From Amycolatopsis alba DSM 44262 (GTDB lineage: Bacteria > Actinomycetota > Actinomycetes > Mycobacteriales > Pseudonocardiaceae), in NCBI RefSeq assembly GCF_000384215.1, contig NZ_KB913032.1, positions 5,075,602-5,139,601 of the forward strand: a DNA stretch of 64,000 nucleotides, read 5' to 3'. This document shows positions 23,602 to 32,292 of this stretch, in pieces (the first letter of the stretch is position 1; each line of letters begins with the position of its first letter). The position numbers were made by a program, and so were the translations under genes. The notes under the pieces are model-generated. The model searched no databases, was not told where the DNA came from, and saw only the letters and a list, made by a program, of their open reading frames with translations.

Positions 23602-25055
23602 CGGACCGCCGCCAGCGTCCGGAGCGCCCGGCGGTCCAGCTTGCCGACCGGGGTGCGGGGAAGGGATTCGACGACGATGATGTCCTCCGGGATCTCGTAC
23701 CAGCTCAGGTGCTTCTGGGTCAGGGAGCCGATCTCGGCGATCACCTGCTCCGGCTCGGCACCCTCGTCGAGTTCGACGTGGGCGCGAAGTGAAGTCGTGG
23801 AGGACTCGCGGCGTACCGAACAGACACCGGCCGCGCGGACGGCGGGGTGGCTCACCAGGAGATCTTCGATCTCGGCGGGATGCACGTTCTGCCCGCCGAC
23901 GATCTCGATGTCGTCCAGACGGCCGTGCAAGCGGACGAAGCCGTCGGGGTCGACAGTGGCGGCGTCGCCGGTCACGTACCAGTCGTCCGGCGTCCGCAGC
24001 GGGGTGTCGGAGCCGCGAGGGACGCCGGGTGCGATCGTCGGGCCGCGAACCTCCAGCTTCCCCTCCACCCCGGCCGCCACCTCGCGGCGCAGCCGGTCGA
24101 CGATCCGCATGCGGTACGGCGGAAGGATCCGGCCGATGGTGCCGTCCCGGTGCGAGGACAGGGTGTTCGCGATCAAGGCGTGTCCTATTTCAGTGGTGCC
24201 GAAGATGTTGAGGAATCTCGCCCCGAGCGTTTCGCGGAGCGTGGTTTCGACGCTTTCGGGCAGCGGTTCACCGGCGACCAGCGCCAGCTTCAGGCCGCGG
24301 AGTGCCGCGGTGAAGGGGTGCTGGAGCAGCCGGGCGTAGAAGCTCGGCTGTCCATAAAGGACCGAAACCCGATGCCGCGTGATCAGCTCCAAGGCCGCGG
24401 ATTCGGTGAGCCGCTCCCGGCTGAGTACCGTCGAACCCCCGCGAAGCAGCGGCAAGAGGATGGAATTGCCGAATCCGTAGGAGAAGTACATCCGCGACAC
24501 GGAAAGGGTGACGTCCTCCGGCGCGAGGTCCACCACCGAGCCGATGGCCTGGTCGTAGACCTCCGGGTCACCATGGGTGTGGAAGCAGAGCCGGGGGGTC
24601 CCGGTCGTGCCGGAGGTGAAGAAGGCGAACGCCGGCGTGTCCGCGTGAGCCGGGAAGTACCCGGTTTTCGGCTCATGGCAGGCGAGTTGTGCGGGAGCGA
24701 CCGGGGCGACCTGGTCGAGGCCGGGTGTCCCCGGTTCCGCGATGACCAGGAAAGCACCCGCGGTTTCGACCGCGCGCCGGATGGCCGTCTCGTGAATGAA
24801 GGTGTTGACCGGGATCGCCACGGCGCCCAGCCGGATCGTGCCGAGGACGGCCTGCACGAGTTCGACACTGTCGGGCAGCAGCAGCAGGACGCGGTCTCCC
24901 GCCTTCACCCCGCGTGCGGCCAGCCCGCCGGCGAATCGTGCCGAACCGGCATACAGTTCCGCGTAAGACACCGTCACATCGCCGGTACGGTAGGCCGTTC
25001 GTCCTGACCAGCCTTTTTCGTCGGCGAGGGTGGCAAGGTGAGAGGCCAGATTCAT
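23598..25055 (-). CDS. Benzoate-CoA-ligase-like AMP-binding enzyme
   Basis: A 485-residue ANL-superfamily ligase with FFTSGTTGTPR (A3 region), NIFGTTEIGHA (A5), DDWYVTGDAA (A7) and the C-terminal catalytic Lys472 in RTPVGKLDRRAL. Overall layout and the RLCFHTHGDPEVY segment resemble benzoate/hydroxybenzoate-CoA ligases. With the chorismatase just upstream (ATGA overlap at 25052-25055), it probably activates a hydroxybenzoate to the adenylate and then to a CoA or carrier-protein thioester. No PKS or carrier protein is nearby. Confidence 0.88.
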   Translation of the reverse strand: MNLASHLATLADEKGWSGRTAYRTGDVTVSYAELYAGSARFAGGLAARGVKAGDRVLLLLPDSVELVQAVLGTIRLGAVAIPVNTFIHETAIRRAVETAGAFLVIAEPGTPGLDQVAPVAPAQLACHEPKTGYFPAHADTPAFAFFTSGTTGTPRLCFHTHGDPEVYDQAIGSVVDLAPEDVTLSVSRMYFSYGFGNSILLPLLRGGSTVLSRERLTESAALELITRHRVSVLYGQPSFYARLLQHPFTAALRGLKLALVAGEPLPESVETTLRETLGARFLNIFGTTEIGHALIANTLSSHRDGTIGRILPPYRMRIVDRLRREVAAGVEGKLEVRGPTIAPGVPRGSDTPLRTPDDWYVTGDAATVDPDGFVRLHGRLDDIEIVGGQNVHPAEIEDLLVSHPAVRAAGVCSVRRESSTTSLRAHVELDEGAEPEQVIAEIGSLTQKHLSWYEIPEDIIVVESLPRTPVGKLDRRALRTLAAVR

Positions 25056-26059
25056 TGGACTATCGCCTCGATTTCGACGAGCAGATCGGGGCGGCAGATG
25101 TCGACGTTCAGATAGACGACCCGTGCGTCGGGGGAAAAGACTTCCTCGCACCGCGAGCGGACGAACGGGATGTCTTCGGGGCGGCTGACGTAAACCTTGA
25201 TCAGGTCGAGGTCGCGAAGGGTGTAGCCGCCTTCCGCGCGGACTTTCCCCAGATTTTCCGTGCTGATCAGTGTCGTGATGTTTTCCAGGGTGACATCGAC
25301 CTGACCCGAGATGTTTCCCTTGTGCACTGTTTCGTCGCCGATAATGCTCGCGGTCCCGGAAATGTACAGGATTCCGTCGGCGAAGGTGGCTCGCGCGAAG
25401 CTCGGCGCCTTGGGGCCGTAGCTTTCCGGATAGTGGTAGGCGGGAGTCTGCCGGGGGTTTTCCAGGTGGTGGACCTCGGCGTCGGCGCGTCCGGAGATGA
25501 AGTACAGGTACACGCCGTTGCCTCGGGTGCCGATCCCGGTCGCCGCCGGGATGTGGAGGATCCTGCCCGACCACAAGGCGAAGGCTTCGGACCGTCCCGC
25601 GCAGAAGTCGCGGTAGATCTCCACGCCGTCCGCGTTGTCGTCGATGATGCCGCCGACCAGGTTCCACATGCGGAGGATGTTCGGATAGCCGAGACGGGTG
25701 GCGAGTTCGAAGGCGGAGTCGTAGGCGATCCGGGCCGCGTCGCGATAGACGTCGCGTTCGGTGACCTGGATGGAACAGAACAGATGGCGGCCGTCCACGG
25801 CGTAGACCAGGCCGCCTTCCCGGCCTGCCACGACCGGACCCGAAGCGGCGAAAACCTCGTGGAATCCCGGCTCGGTCTCCGTGGTCATCGGTACGCCCAC
25901 CGTCGGTACGCCCTTGTGCAATTCAGGGGCGAACCCATTCTTTTCGAATGCGACGCGGGCAAGAACGTGCTGGCTGTCCGCTTGTTCTCCTGGTTGCTCG
26001 AATTTTATGTTCGGCCGTGTTTCCCTCGGCGAGTTGAGCAGGTCGACAAAACTCGACAT
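25052..26059 (-). CDS. Chorismatase (FkbO/Hyg5 family), probably hydroxybenzoate-forming
   Basis: A 335-residue member of the chorismatase family, which removes pyruvate from chorismate. FkbO-type enzymes yield a dihydroxycyclohexadiene carboxylate; Hyg5-type enzymes yield 3-hydroxybenzoate. The C-terminal RidA-like half is well conserved (ATFADGILYISGTASIIG, VDICRPDLLVEIE). The catalytic Glu is E329. Gly235 and Cys322 fall where Hyg5 has the Gly and Cys that, as I recall, steer it to 3-hydroxybenzoate, which favours that product. The start (ATG 26059) has GAGGGGAA upstream. It is the first gene of a four-gene operon with a ligase, exporter and DAHP synthase. Confidence 0.88.
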   Translation of the reverse strand: MSSFVDLLNSPRETRPNIKFEQPGEQADSQHVLARVAFEKNGFAPELHKGVPTVGVPMTTETEPGFHEVFAASGPVVAGREGGLVYAVDGRHLFCSIQVTERDVYRDAARIAYDSAFELATRLGYPNILRMWNLVGGIIDDNADGVEIYRDFCAGRSEAFALWSGRILHIPAATGIGTRGNGVYLYFISGRADAEVHHLENPRQTPAYHYPESYGPKAPSFARATFADGILYISGTASIIGDETVHKGNISGQVDVTLENITTLISTENLGKVRAEGGYTLRDLDLIKVYVSRPEDIPFVRSRCEEVFSPDARVVYLNVDICRPDLLVEIEAIVQ

Positions 26060-26426
26060 CCGAATTCCCCTCAGTACAAGAATCGCGGCCCTGCGGTTCG
26101 CGTCATTGCGTGAATATCCGGGCCGAGCGGGCCGATCGGAAATCTATCCGCAGCCCGGCCGCAAGGTCAACTGTAAACGGCGAAAATGGGAATCGCCCGA
26201 TTGGACTCTTGAAATACCGGGACGCCGGAGCACGGATGAGTTTCTCGGGCTTCGGTGCGGGAGATCCCTACGTTTTCGGCAACGAGACCGAGGGGTCGAT
26301 GCCGAAAACGTTTCGTGGCCGGGGCGCTCAAGTGAGCGAAAGCCGGCGGCTTGCCCCTTAGGGGTGCACAAAGTGCCCTCGTGTCTTACGCCATCCGCAG
26401 GCAGATGGCCGTCCGGCACAGGAAAA
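26060..26426. other. Intergenic region upstream of the chorismatase operon
   Basis: About 370 bases without a convincing gene, with more A+T than its surroundings near 26090-26230. It should hold the promoter of the chorismatase operon, read on the minus strand. I see the 11-bp-arm hairpin described separately at 26271-26310 and a short CCCCTTAGGGG palindrome near 26355-26365. Short open frames on both strands lack ribosome sites and coding character. Confidence 0.5.
26271..26310. repeat. Perfect 11-bp-arm inverted repeat
   Basis: CGTTTTCGGCA (26271-26281) and TGCCGAAAACG (26300-26310) pair perfectly. The 18-base interior contains a further GACC/GGTC stem, giving one long hairpin. It is upstream of the chorismatase operon, so an operator or a leader RNA structure is possible. 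Confidence 0.65.
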
Positions 26427-26457
26427 CCCCCTGACTCGCCAGGCGCGAGTCAGGGGG
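26427..26457 (-). terminator. Rho-independent terminator of parC
   Basis: 13-bp perfect GC-rich arms (CCCCCTGACTCGC and its complement) around a 5-base loop. In the minus-strand transcript they are followed by TTTT (AAAA at 26423-26426 on the plus strand), 25 bases after the parC stop. Confidence 0.85.
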
Positions 26458-26481
26458 CTGAGGTGATCCGAGGTGGTCGAA

Positions 26482-28968
26482 TCAGTCGCGTTCGATGAGG
26501 TGACCGACGACCTCGGGGCCGGGGTGGGCGTGGCCGGAGCCGTCGCGCCGCACGTCGACCTCCGGCAGTTCCACCGGGTCGCCGTTGCGGGCGGCGCCTG
26601 CCGGGCGCGGGCCGATCCAGCCGACGACCAGCCGTGTCTCGCCCTTGAGGAAGCGCTGGGCGCGGACACCGCCGGTCGCGCGGCCCTTGGCCGGGTACTC
26701 GCTGAACGGCGTCACCTTCACGCTCGCGCCGGTCGCGGTGACGACCATCGGCTCGCCGTGCTCGGCGTCATCGGTCCGGATCGCGCCGAAGAAGACCACT
26801 TCCGCCTCGCCGCGCACGACCATCCCGGCCATGCCACCGCCCTTGAGACCCTGCGGCCGCACCAGCGAAGCGGCATAGCGCAGCAGTGACGCTTCGGACG
26901 ACAAGAAGGCCAGCGTCTCGTCGCCGTCGGTGAGCCAGGTGGCGCCGACGACCTCGTCGCCGTCCTTCAGGCTGATCACGTCGAACTCGTCCGAGCGGAC
27001 CGGCCATTCCGGCGCGCACACCTTCACGACGCCGTGTTTCGTGCCGAGCGCCAGGCCAGGGGAGCCGGCGGCCTGCTCTCCGAGCGGGGCAAGGCCGATG
27101 ACGCGCTCGCCCTTCTCCAGCGGTACCAGTTCCTTCGCGGCCATCCCGCCGCGCAGCGACACGGTGCCCGCTTGTTCGGGCAGCACCGGCAGCGGCAGCA
27201 CGTCGGTCTTGAACGCGCGGCCGCGGTTGGTCACCAGCAGGACCTGACCGCGCGCGGTCGAATGCACGACGGCGGACACCGAGTCGTGTTTGACGCGGCC
27301 GTTGCGGCGCCGCACTTCCGACGCCTCCTCTGATTCCGCGGCCGTCCGCGCGACCAGCCCGGTGGCCGAAAGGATCACCTGGCACGGGTCGTCGGTGACC
27401 TCCAGCGGACCCGACGGCTTCGACGCGGCGAGGACCTCCTTGAGGTCGCCGTCGATCAGCGCGGTGCGGCGTTCGGCGGGGGAGTCCTTGGCGACCTTGG
27501 CCAGCTCGGCCGAGACGACCTTCTTCAGCACCGACTCGTCGTCGAGGATCTTCGACAGCTCGGCGATCTCCGCGCGCAGCTTGTCCTGCTCGGCTTCGAG
27601 CTCGATCCGGTCGTACTTCGTGAGCCGCCGCAGCGGCGTGTCGAGGATGTACGTCGCCTGGATCTCCGAGAGTTTGAACCGCGTCATCAGGCCGTCCTTG
27701 GCGGCCGCGGCGTTCTCGCTCTCGCGGATCAGCTTGATCACCTTGTCGATGTTGAGCAAGGCGGCCAGCAGGCCTTCGACCAGGTGCAGGCGCTCTTCGC
27801 GCTTGCGGCGGCGGTACCGCGTGCGGCGGGTGACGACCTCGTAGCGGTGGCTGAGGAAAACTTCCAGCAGCGCCTTGAGCCCCAGCGTCTGCGGCTGCCC
27901 GTCCACCAGCACCAGGTTGTTGATGCCGAAGGACTGCTCCAGCGGCGTCAGGCGGTACAGATCCGCCAGCAGCGCCTGCGGGTTCACGCCGACCTTGCAT
28001 TCGATGACCAGCCGCGTGCCGTTCTCGCGGTCGGTGAGGTCCTTGACGTCGGCGATGCCGGTGAGCCGCTTGGACTTGTTGACCTCGTCGGTGATCTTCT
28101 CGATCACCTTCTCCGGCCCGACGCCGTACGGCAGTTCGGTGACGGTGATCGCCTGACGGCCGCGGCTGCCTTCGAGCGGCCCGGTCTCGGCGCTGGCGCG
28201 CATGCGCACCACGCCGCGGCCGGTCTCGTAGGCGCGGCGGACCTCGTCCAGGCCCAGCAGCGAACCACCGGTCGGCAGGTCGGGGCCGGGGACGAACTCC
28301 ATCAGCTTGTCGAGGGTGGCGTTCGGGTGGTTGATCAGCCACCGCGCCGCCCCGATGACCTCGGTGAGGTTGTGCGGGATCATATTGGTCGCCATCCCGA
28401 CCGCGATCCCGGAAGTGCCGTTGACCAGCAGGTTCGGGAAAGCCGCAGGTAGCACGGACGGCTCTTCGAGCGAACCGTCGTAGTTCGGTCGGAAGTCGAC
28501 GGTGTCCTCGCCGAGTTCGCCGACCAGCAGCATCGCTTCCGGGGACAGCCGCGCCTCGGTGTACCGCGAGGCGGCCGGGCCGTCGTCGGGGGAGCCGAAG
28601 TTGCCGTGCCCGTCGACCAGCGGGACGTTGAGCGAGAAGTCCTGCGCGAGCCGGACCATGGCGTCGTAGATCGCCGTGTCACCGTGCGGGTGGTACTTGC
28701 CCATCACGTCGCCGACCACGCGGGACGACTTCACGTACGCGTGTGTCGGCCGGTAGCCGTTCTCGTTCATCGAGTACATGATCCGGCGGTGTACCGGCTT
28801 CAACCCGTCCCGCGCGTCCGGGAGCGCCCGCGAGTGGATGACGGAGTAGGCGTACTCCAGGTACGAATCCTCGATCTCCGTCTTCAGCGAGTTGTCGAAG
28901 ACGTTCGCGCCGGGCCGGTCGAACGCTGACGGGTCGACCTTGGTGGTGGTGCCCTTACGGCGTGCCAT
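26482..28968 (-). CDS. parC: DNA topoisomerase IV subunit A
   Basis: An 828-residue type IIA topoisomerase A subunit: DNA breakage-reunion domain with catalytic Tyr136 in [33 protein letters not shown] around the quinolone-determining region (Thr98 at the E. coli GyrA Ser83 position), then a beta-pinwheel C-terminal domain. The C-terminal domain lacks an obvious GyrA-box, and the partner lies 29 bases upstream, so topoisomerase IV rather than gyrase is the better call. It relaxes and decatenates DNA during chromosome segregation. Confidence 0.93.
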   Translation of the reverse strand: MARRKGTTTKVDPSAFDRPGANVFDNSLKTEIEDSYLEYAYSVIHSRALPDARDGLKPVHRRIMYSMNENGYRPTHAYVKSSRVVGDVMGKYHPHGDTAIYDAMVRLAQDFSLNVPLVDGHGNFGSPDDGPAASRYTEARLSPEAMLLVGELGEDTVDFRPNYDGSLEEPSVLPAAFPNLLVNGTSGIAVGMATNMIPHNLTEVIGAARWLINHPNATLDKLMEFVPGPDLPTGGSLLGLDEVRRAYETGRGVVRMRASAETGPLEGSRGRQAITVTELPYGVGPEKVIEKITDEVNKSKRLTGIADVKDLTDRENGTRLVIECKVGVNPQALLADLYRLTPLEQSFGINNLVLVDGQPQTLGLKALLEVFLSHRYEVVTRRTRYRRRKREERLHLVEGLLAALLNIDKVIKLIRESENAAAAKDGLMTRFKLSEIQATYILDTPLRRLTKYDRIELEAEQDKLRAEIAELSKILDDESVLKKVVSAELAKVAKDSPAERRTALIDGDLKEVLAASKPSGPLEVTDDPCQVILSATGLVARTAAESEEASEVRRRNGRVKHDSVSAVVHSTARGQVLLVTNRGRAFKTDVLPLPVLPEQAGTVSLRGGMAAKELVPLEKGERVIGLAPLGEQAAGSPGLALGTKHGVVKVCAPEWPVRSDEFDVISLKDGDEVVGATWLTDGDETLAFLSSEASLLRYAASLVRPQGLKGGGMAGMVVRGEAEVVFFGAIRTDDAEHGEPMVVTATGASVKVTPFSEYPAKGRATGGVRAQRFLKGETRLVVGWIGPRPAGAARNGDPVELPEVDVRRDGSGHAHPGPEVVGHLIERD

Positions 28969-28997
28969 TGCTCAAAGCTCCTTGAATAGCAACGAAA

Positions 28998-31049
28998 TCA
29001 GGCGTCGATGGCTTCGCGGTCGACCCGGTCGGAAGAGGCGACCAGCCAGTTGCGGCGCGGTTCGACCTTCTCGCCCATCAACAGTTCGAGCGCGTTCTCC
29101 GCGGCTTCGGCGTCGTCGAGGGTGATCCGGCGGACCGAGCGGGTGGCGGGGTTCATGGTGGTGTCCCACAGTTCGTCGGCGTCCATCTCGCCGAGGCCCT
29201 TGAACCGCGGCACCGGCGTGACGATCTGCTTGCCCGCGCGTTCCAGCGCGGCGAACTTGGTCTCCATCTCCTTCTGGGTGAAGGTGAAGTGGGTCTCCGG
29301 GTTGCGGCCCTTGGTGACCAGTTTGTGCAGCGGCGGCATCGCGGCGTAGAGCCTGCCGTCCTCGATCACCGGCCGCATGTACTTGGCGAACAGCGTGATC
29401 AGCAGCGTCCGGATGTGCGAACCGTCGACATCGGCGTCGGCCATCAGGATCACCCGGCCGTAGCGCATGGTCGTGAGGTCGAACGTGCGTCCGCTGCCCG
29501 CGCCGAGCACCTGCACGATCGAGGCGATCTCGGCGTTCTTCAAGGTGTCGCCGAGCGACGCCTTCTGGACGTTGAGTATCTTGCCGCGCAGGGGGAGCAG
29601 TGCCTGGTACTCCGACACGCGCGCCATCCGCGCCGAACCGAGCGCGCTGTCACCCTCGACGAGGAACAGTTCACTGCGGGAGACGCCGGTGGTGCGGCAG
29701 TCGACCAGCTTCGGCGGCATGGCCGCGCCCTCGAGCGCGGTCTTGCGCCGGGCGGCGTCCTTCTGCTGCTTCTGGGTGAGCCGGACGCGTGCCGCGTCGA
29801 CCACCTTCTGCAGCACGATCTTCGCCTCGGACTTGGTCTTGCGCTCTTCGGTCCAGGACCGGATGTGCTTGTCGACGATGCCCTGGATGACACGGGTGAT
29901 CCCGGCGGTGGACAGCTCGTCCTTGGTCTGCGAGGTGAACTGCGGCTCCGGCAGCCGGACGTGGACGACCGCCGTCATGCCTTCGAGCACGTCCTCGACC
30001 GTCGGCATGTCCTCCTTGGGCTTGAGCAGCCCGCGGGTTTTGGAAATGGCGTCCTGCAAGGACTTCAGCACCGCACGGTCGAAACCGCGGCGATGCGTGC
30101 CGCCGTGCACGTTGCGGATGGTGTTGGTGAAGGTCTCCACCGTGCGCTCGTAGCCGGTGCCCCAGCGGAGCGCGACCTCGATCTCCGCGTGCCGCTCCAC
30201 ATTGGACTGCATGACGCCGCTCGCGTCGGCCGCGTTCTCCTTGTAGGTGCCCTCGCCCTTGATGATCAGCGTGCCGCAGACGGGTTTCTCGCCGCTGGGG
30301 GCGAGGAAGTCGACCATGTCGGCGAGGCCGTTGGGGAAGTGGAAGGTCTCTTCGCTGATCGCGTCGTCGACGGCGGTGCGCAGCACATACGTGACACCGG
30401 GGACCAGGAACGCGGTGTTGCGCATCTTGGCGCGGACGCCTTCGACGTCGAGCACGGCGCCCGTCTCGAAGTAGCGGGAGTCGTACCAATACCGGATCGA
30501 CGTGCCGGAACGCTCGCCGCGCTTCATCTTCCCGGTGATGTTCAGCCCGGACCTGCGGGTGAACTTGGCCTTCGGGCCGGGGCCGTCGAAGACGCCGGGC
30601 ACGCCGTGCGCGAACGACATCTGGTGGACCTTGCCCTCTTGCTTCACTGTGACGTCGAAGCGGTGCGAGAGCGCGTTCACCGCCGAAGCGCCGACACCGT
30701 GCAGGCCGCCGGAGGTCTTATAGCCCGAGCCGCCGAACTTGCCGCCGGCGTGCAGCCTCGTCAGCACCAGCTCGACACCGGACAAACCGGATTTCGCGTG
30801 CGTCCCGGTGGGGATGCCGCGGCCGTCGTCGTCGACCTGGACGCTGCCGTCGGCGTGCAGGGTGACCACGATCTTCGCGGCGTGACCCGCCACACCTTCA
30901 TCGGTCGAGTTGTCGACGACCTCGGAAAACAGGTGGTTGATGCCGCGGCTGTCGGTGGAGCCGATGTACATTCCGGGACGCTTGCGGACCGCTTCCAGAC
31001 CCTCGAGATGCGTCAGGTCGTCGGCCCCGTACAGGGTCTCAGCAGTCAC
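28998..31049 (-). CDS. parE: DNA topoisomerase IV subunit B
   Basis: A 683-residue type IIA B subunit: GHKL ATPase (SEVVDNSTDEGVAG, VDDDGRGIPTGTH, GGLHGVGASAVNAL), transducer, and TOPRIM domain with LVEGDSALGSA and LMADADVDGSHIRTLL, ending PATRSVRRITLDD. The GTG start at 31049 has AGGAGAAG seven bases upstream and gives the expected VTAETLYGADDLTHLEGLEA-type beginning; the longer open frame upstream lacks support. It is co-transcribed with parC. Confidence 0.93.
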   Translation of the reverse strand: MTAETLYGADDLTHLEGLEAVRKRPGMYIGSTDSRGINHLFSEVVDNSTDEGVAGHAAKIVVTLHADGSVQVDDDGRGIPTGTHAKSGLSGVELVLTRLHAGGKFGGSGYKTSGGLHGVGASAVNALSHRFDVTVKQEGKVHQMSFAHGVPGVFDGPGPKAKFTRRSGLNITGKMKRGERSGTSIRYWYDSRYFETGAVLDVEGVRAKMRNTAFLVPGVTYVLRTAVDDAISEETFHFPNGLADMVDFLAPSGEKPVCGTLIIKGEGTYKENAADASGVMQSNVERHAEIEVALRWGTGYERTVETFTNTIRNVHGGTHRRGFDRAVLKSLQDAISKTRGLLKPKEDMPTVEDVLEGMTAVVHVRLPEPQFTSQTKDELSTAGITRVIQGIVDKHIRSWTEERKTKSEAKIVLQKVVDAARVRLTQKQQKDAARRKTALEGAAMPPKLVDCRTTGVSRSELFLVEGDSALGSARMARVSEYQALLPLRGKILNVQKASLGDTLKNAEIASIVQVLGAGSGRTFDLTTMRYGRVILMADADVDGSHIRTLLITLFAKYMRPVIEDGRLYAAMPPLHKLVTKGRNPETHFTFTQKEMETKFAALERAGKQIVTPVPRFKGLGEMDADELWDTTMNPATRSVRRITLDDAEAAENALELLMGEKVEPRRNWLVASSDRVDREAIDA

Positions 31050-31350
31050 TGGGTACTTCTCCTGGAGTCGTGGCTCGCGAACTGGCTCGTGACGGTGGCG
31101 TTCAACGCGACACCGTACTGGAGGATATCCGTCCCCTCCGACAGTTACTCTTCTCGAGCGCCCTCGGTGTGGCGAACACCTGTTCGTGGCCACGCCCTGT
31201 CATCCGACCGCGCTCTTCCGCTGACCGTCAGTGAACGCTCGTATCGTCCCGGCCGCCTGCCTGCCGGTTCACCTGTCACCGGGACACCTTCCTCGCGCCT
31301 CTGATGAGGCGTTATCGTTTCCGGTGTCACAGGGTGACGGGGGGAAGCAA
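31050..31350. other. Divergent promoter region between parE and the cyclase-like gene
   Basis: About 300 bases that should hold promoters for both genes. A short palindrome GTCAC-AGG-GTGAC lies at 31326-31338, just before the plus-strand ribosome site. I see no gene in it. Confidence 0.4.
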
Positions 31351-32292
31351 GTGGTCGTCGGACTCGGTCCCACGCGCGCCTCGACCGTGCAGCGCGTCGT
31401 GAGTCTCTGGTACTTCGTGGCGGTCGTCGCGTCGCTCGGCGTGCTCGCGCCGTTGCCGTTCGTGCACGCCGCGCTGCGGTTGCGCCGTCCGGTCGTGTGG
31501 CTGTGGGTGCTGGCCTACGCGGTGGTGTCCTGCCTGATGCTCTACTCGCTCGCGCAGGCGGGCGACGCGGACAACACGGAGATCGCGTTCGGCTTCCTGT
31601 GGTTCTTCGGCACGATCCTGTTCGTCACCGTGTCCTGTGTGCACCTCGCCCTCCTGCGGAAGAAGATCCTCTATCCGCCGCCGACGGTCTGGGTGGAGAC
31701 CGGTATGCACTGCGGGCTGTTCTCGATCGACATCGCCGGATTCGGCAAGGTCGGGCGCAGCAGCGAGATCTTCGTCCAGGTCCGGCGGATGCTCTTCGGC
31801 CTGCTGGAGAACGCTTTCGAGAGCAGCGGGATCGCCTGGGAGGTCTGCCTGAAACGGGACACCGGGGACGGGATGATCGTGGTCGTCCCGCCGCAGTTCC
31901 CGAAGTTCAGGCTGCTGTACCCGCTTCTGTCCCGGCTCACCGCGGACCTGGCCCGGCACAACGTGGTGACCGCGCCCGAGCTGCGGATCCGGGTGCGCGT
32001 GGCTGTCCACGCAGGCGAGATCACGCTCGACGAATACGGCGTGACGGGGCGGCCGAAGGTGCTGCTGGCCCGGCTGCTCGATTCACGGGTGCTGCGGGAC
32101 GCGCTGACCGAGGCGCCGGACGGCTCGCCCGTGGTCGTGCTGGTCTCGGACCGGTTCCACGAGGACGTCCAGGACCAGGGCGGCCCCGGTCTCGACACGA
32201 TGAGCTACCGGCAGGTGCTCGTGCACGAGAAGGAGACCGAGGTCCGCGCCTGGCTGCACGTCCCGGATCCGGTGCTCAGAGGGCTGCCGTGA
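31351..32292 (+). CDS. Membrane-anchored degenerate class III nucleotidyl-cyclase-like protein
   Basis: A 313-residue protein with three N-terminal membrane segments (about 17-42, 48-68, 77-101) and a cytosolic domain resembling class III adenylate/guanylate cyclases. LFSIDIAGFG supplies metal-site Asp127 and KRDTGDGMIVVVP supplies Asp173, while LRIRVRVAVHAGEI matches a conserved strand. The G-x-x-VN-x-A-x-R segment is degenerate (PKVLLARLLD), so the transition-state Asn is missing and activity is doubtful. Such cyclase-like domains are common in actinobacterial signalling and conflict-type proteins. GTG 31351 is chosen for the GGGGGGAAG upstream. The end overlaps the convergent mannanase gene by 17 bases. 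Confidence 0.72.
   Translation: MVVGLGPTRASTVQRVVSLWYFVAVVASLGVLAPLPFVHAALRLRRPVVWLWVLAYAVVSCLMLYSLAQAGDADNTEIAFGFLWFFGTILFVTVSCVHLALLRKKILYPPPTVWVETGMHCGLFSIDIAGFGKVGRSSEIFVQVRRMLFGLLENAFESSGIAWEVCLKRDTGDGMIVVVPPQFPKFRLLYPLLSRLTADLARHNVVTAPELRIRVRVAVHAGEITLDEYGVTGRPKVLLARLLDSRVLRDALTEAPDGSPVVVLVSDRFHEDVQDQGGPGLDTMSYRQVLVHEKETEVRAWLHVPDPVLRGLP

Noticed and set aside
26110..26361. 83-codon open frame upstream of the chorismatase operon
   Set aside because: No ribosome site, crosses the inverted repeat, no coding character.
26482..31049. Possibility that the topoisomerase pair is gyrase
   Set aside because: The order, the lack of an obvious GyrA-box and the absence of recF/dnaN neighbours favour topoisomerase IV.
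29289..31304. 671-codon open frame antisense to parE
   Set aside because: Shadow of parE; no recognisable protein.
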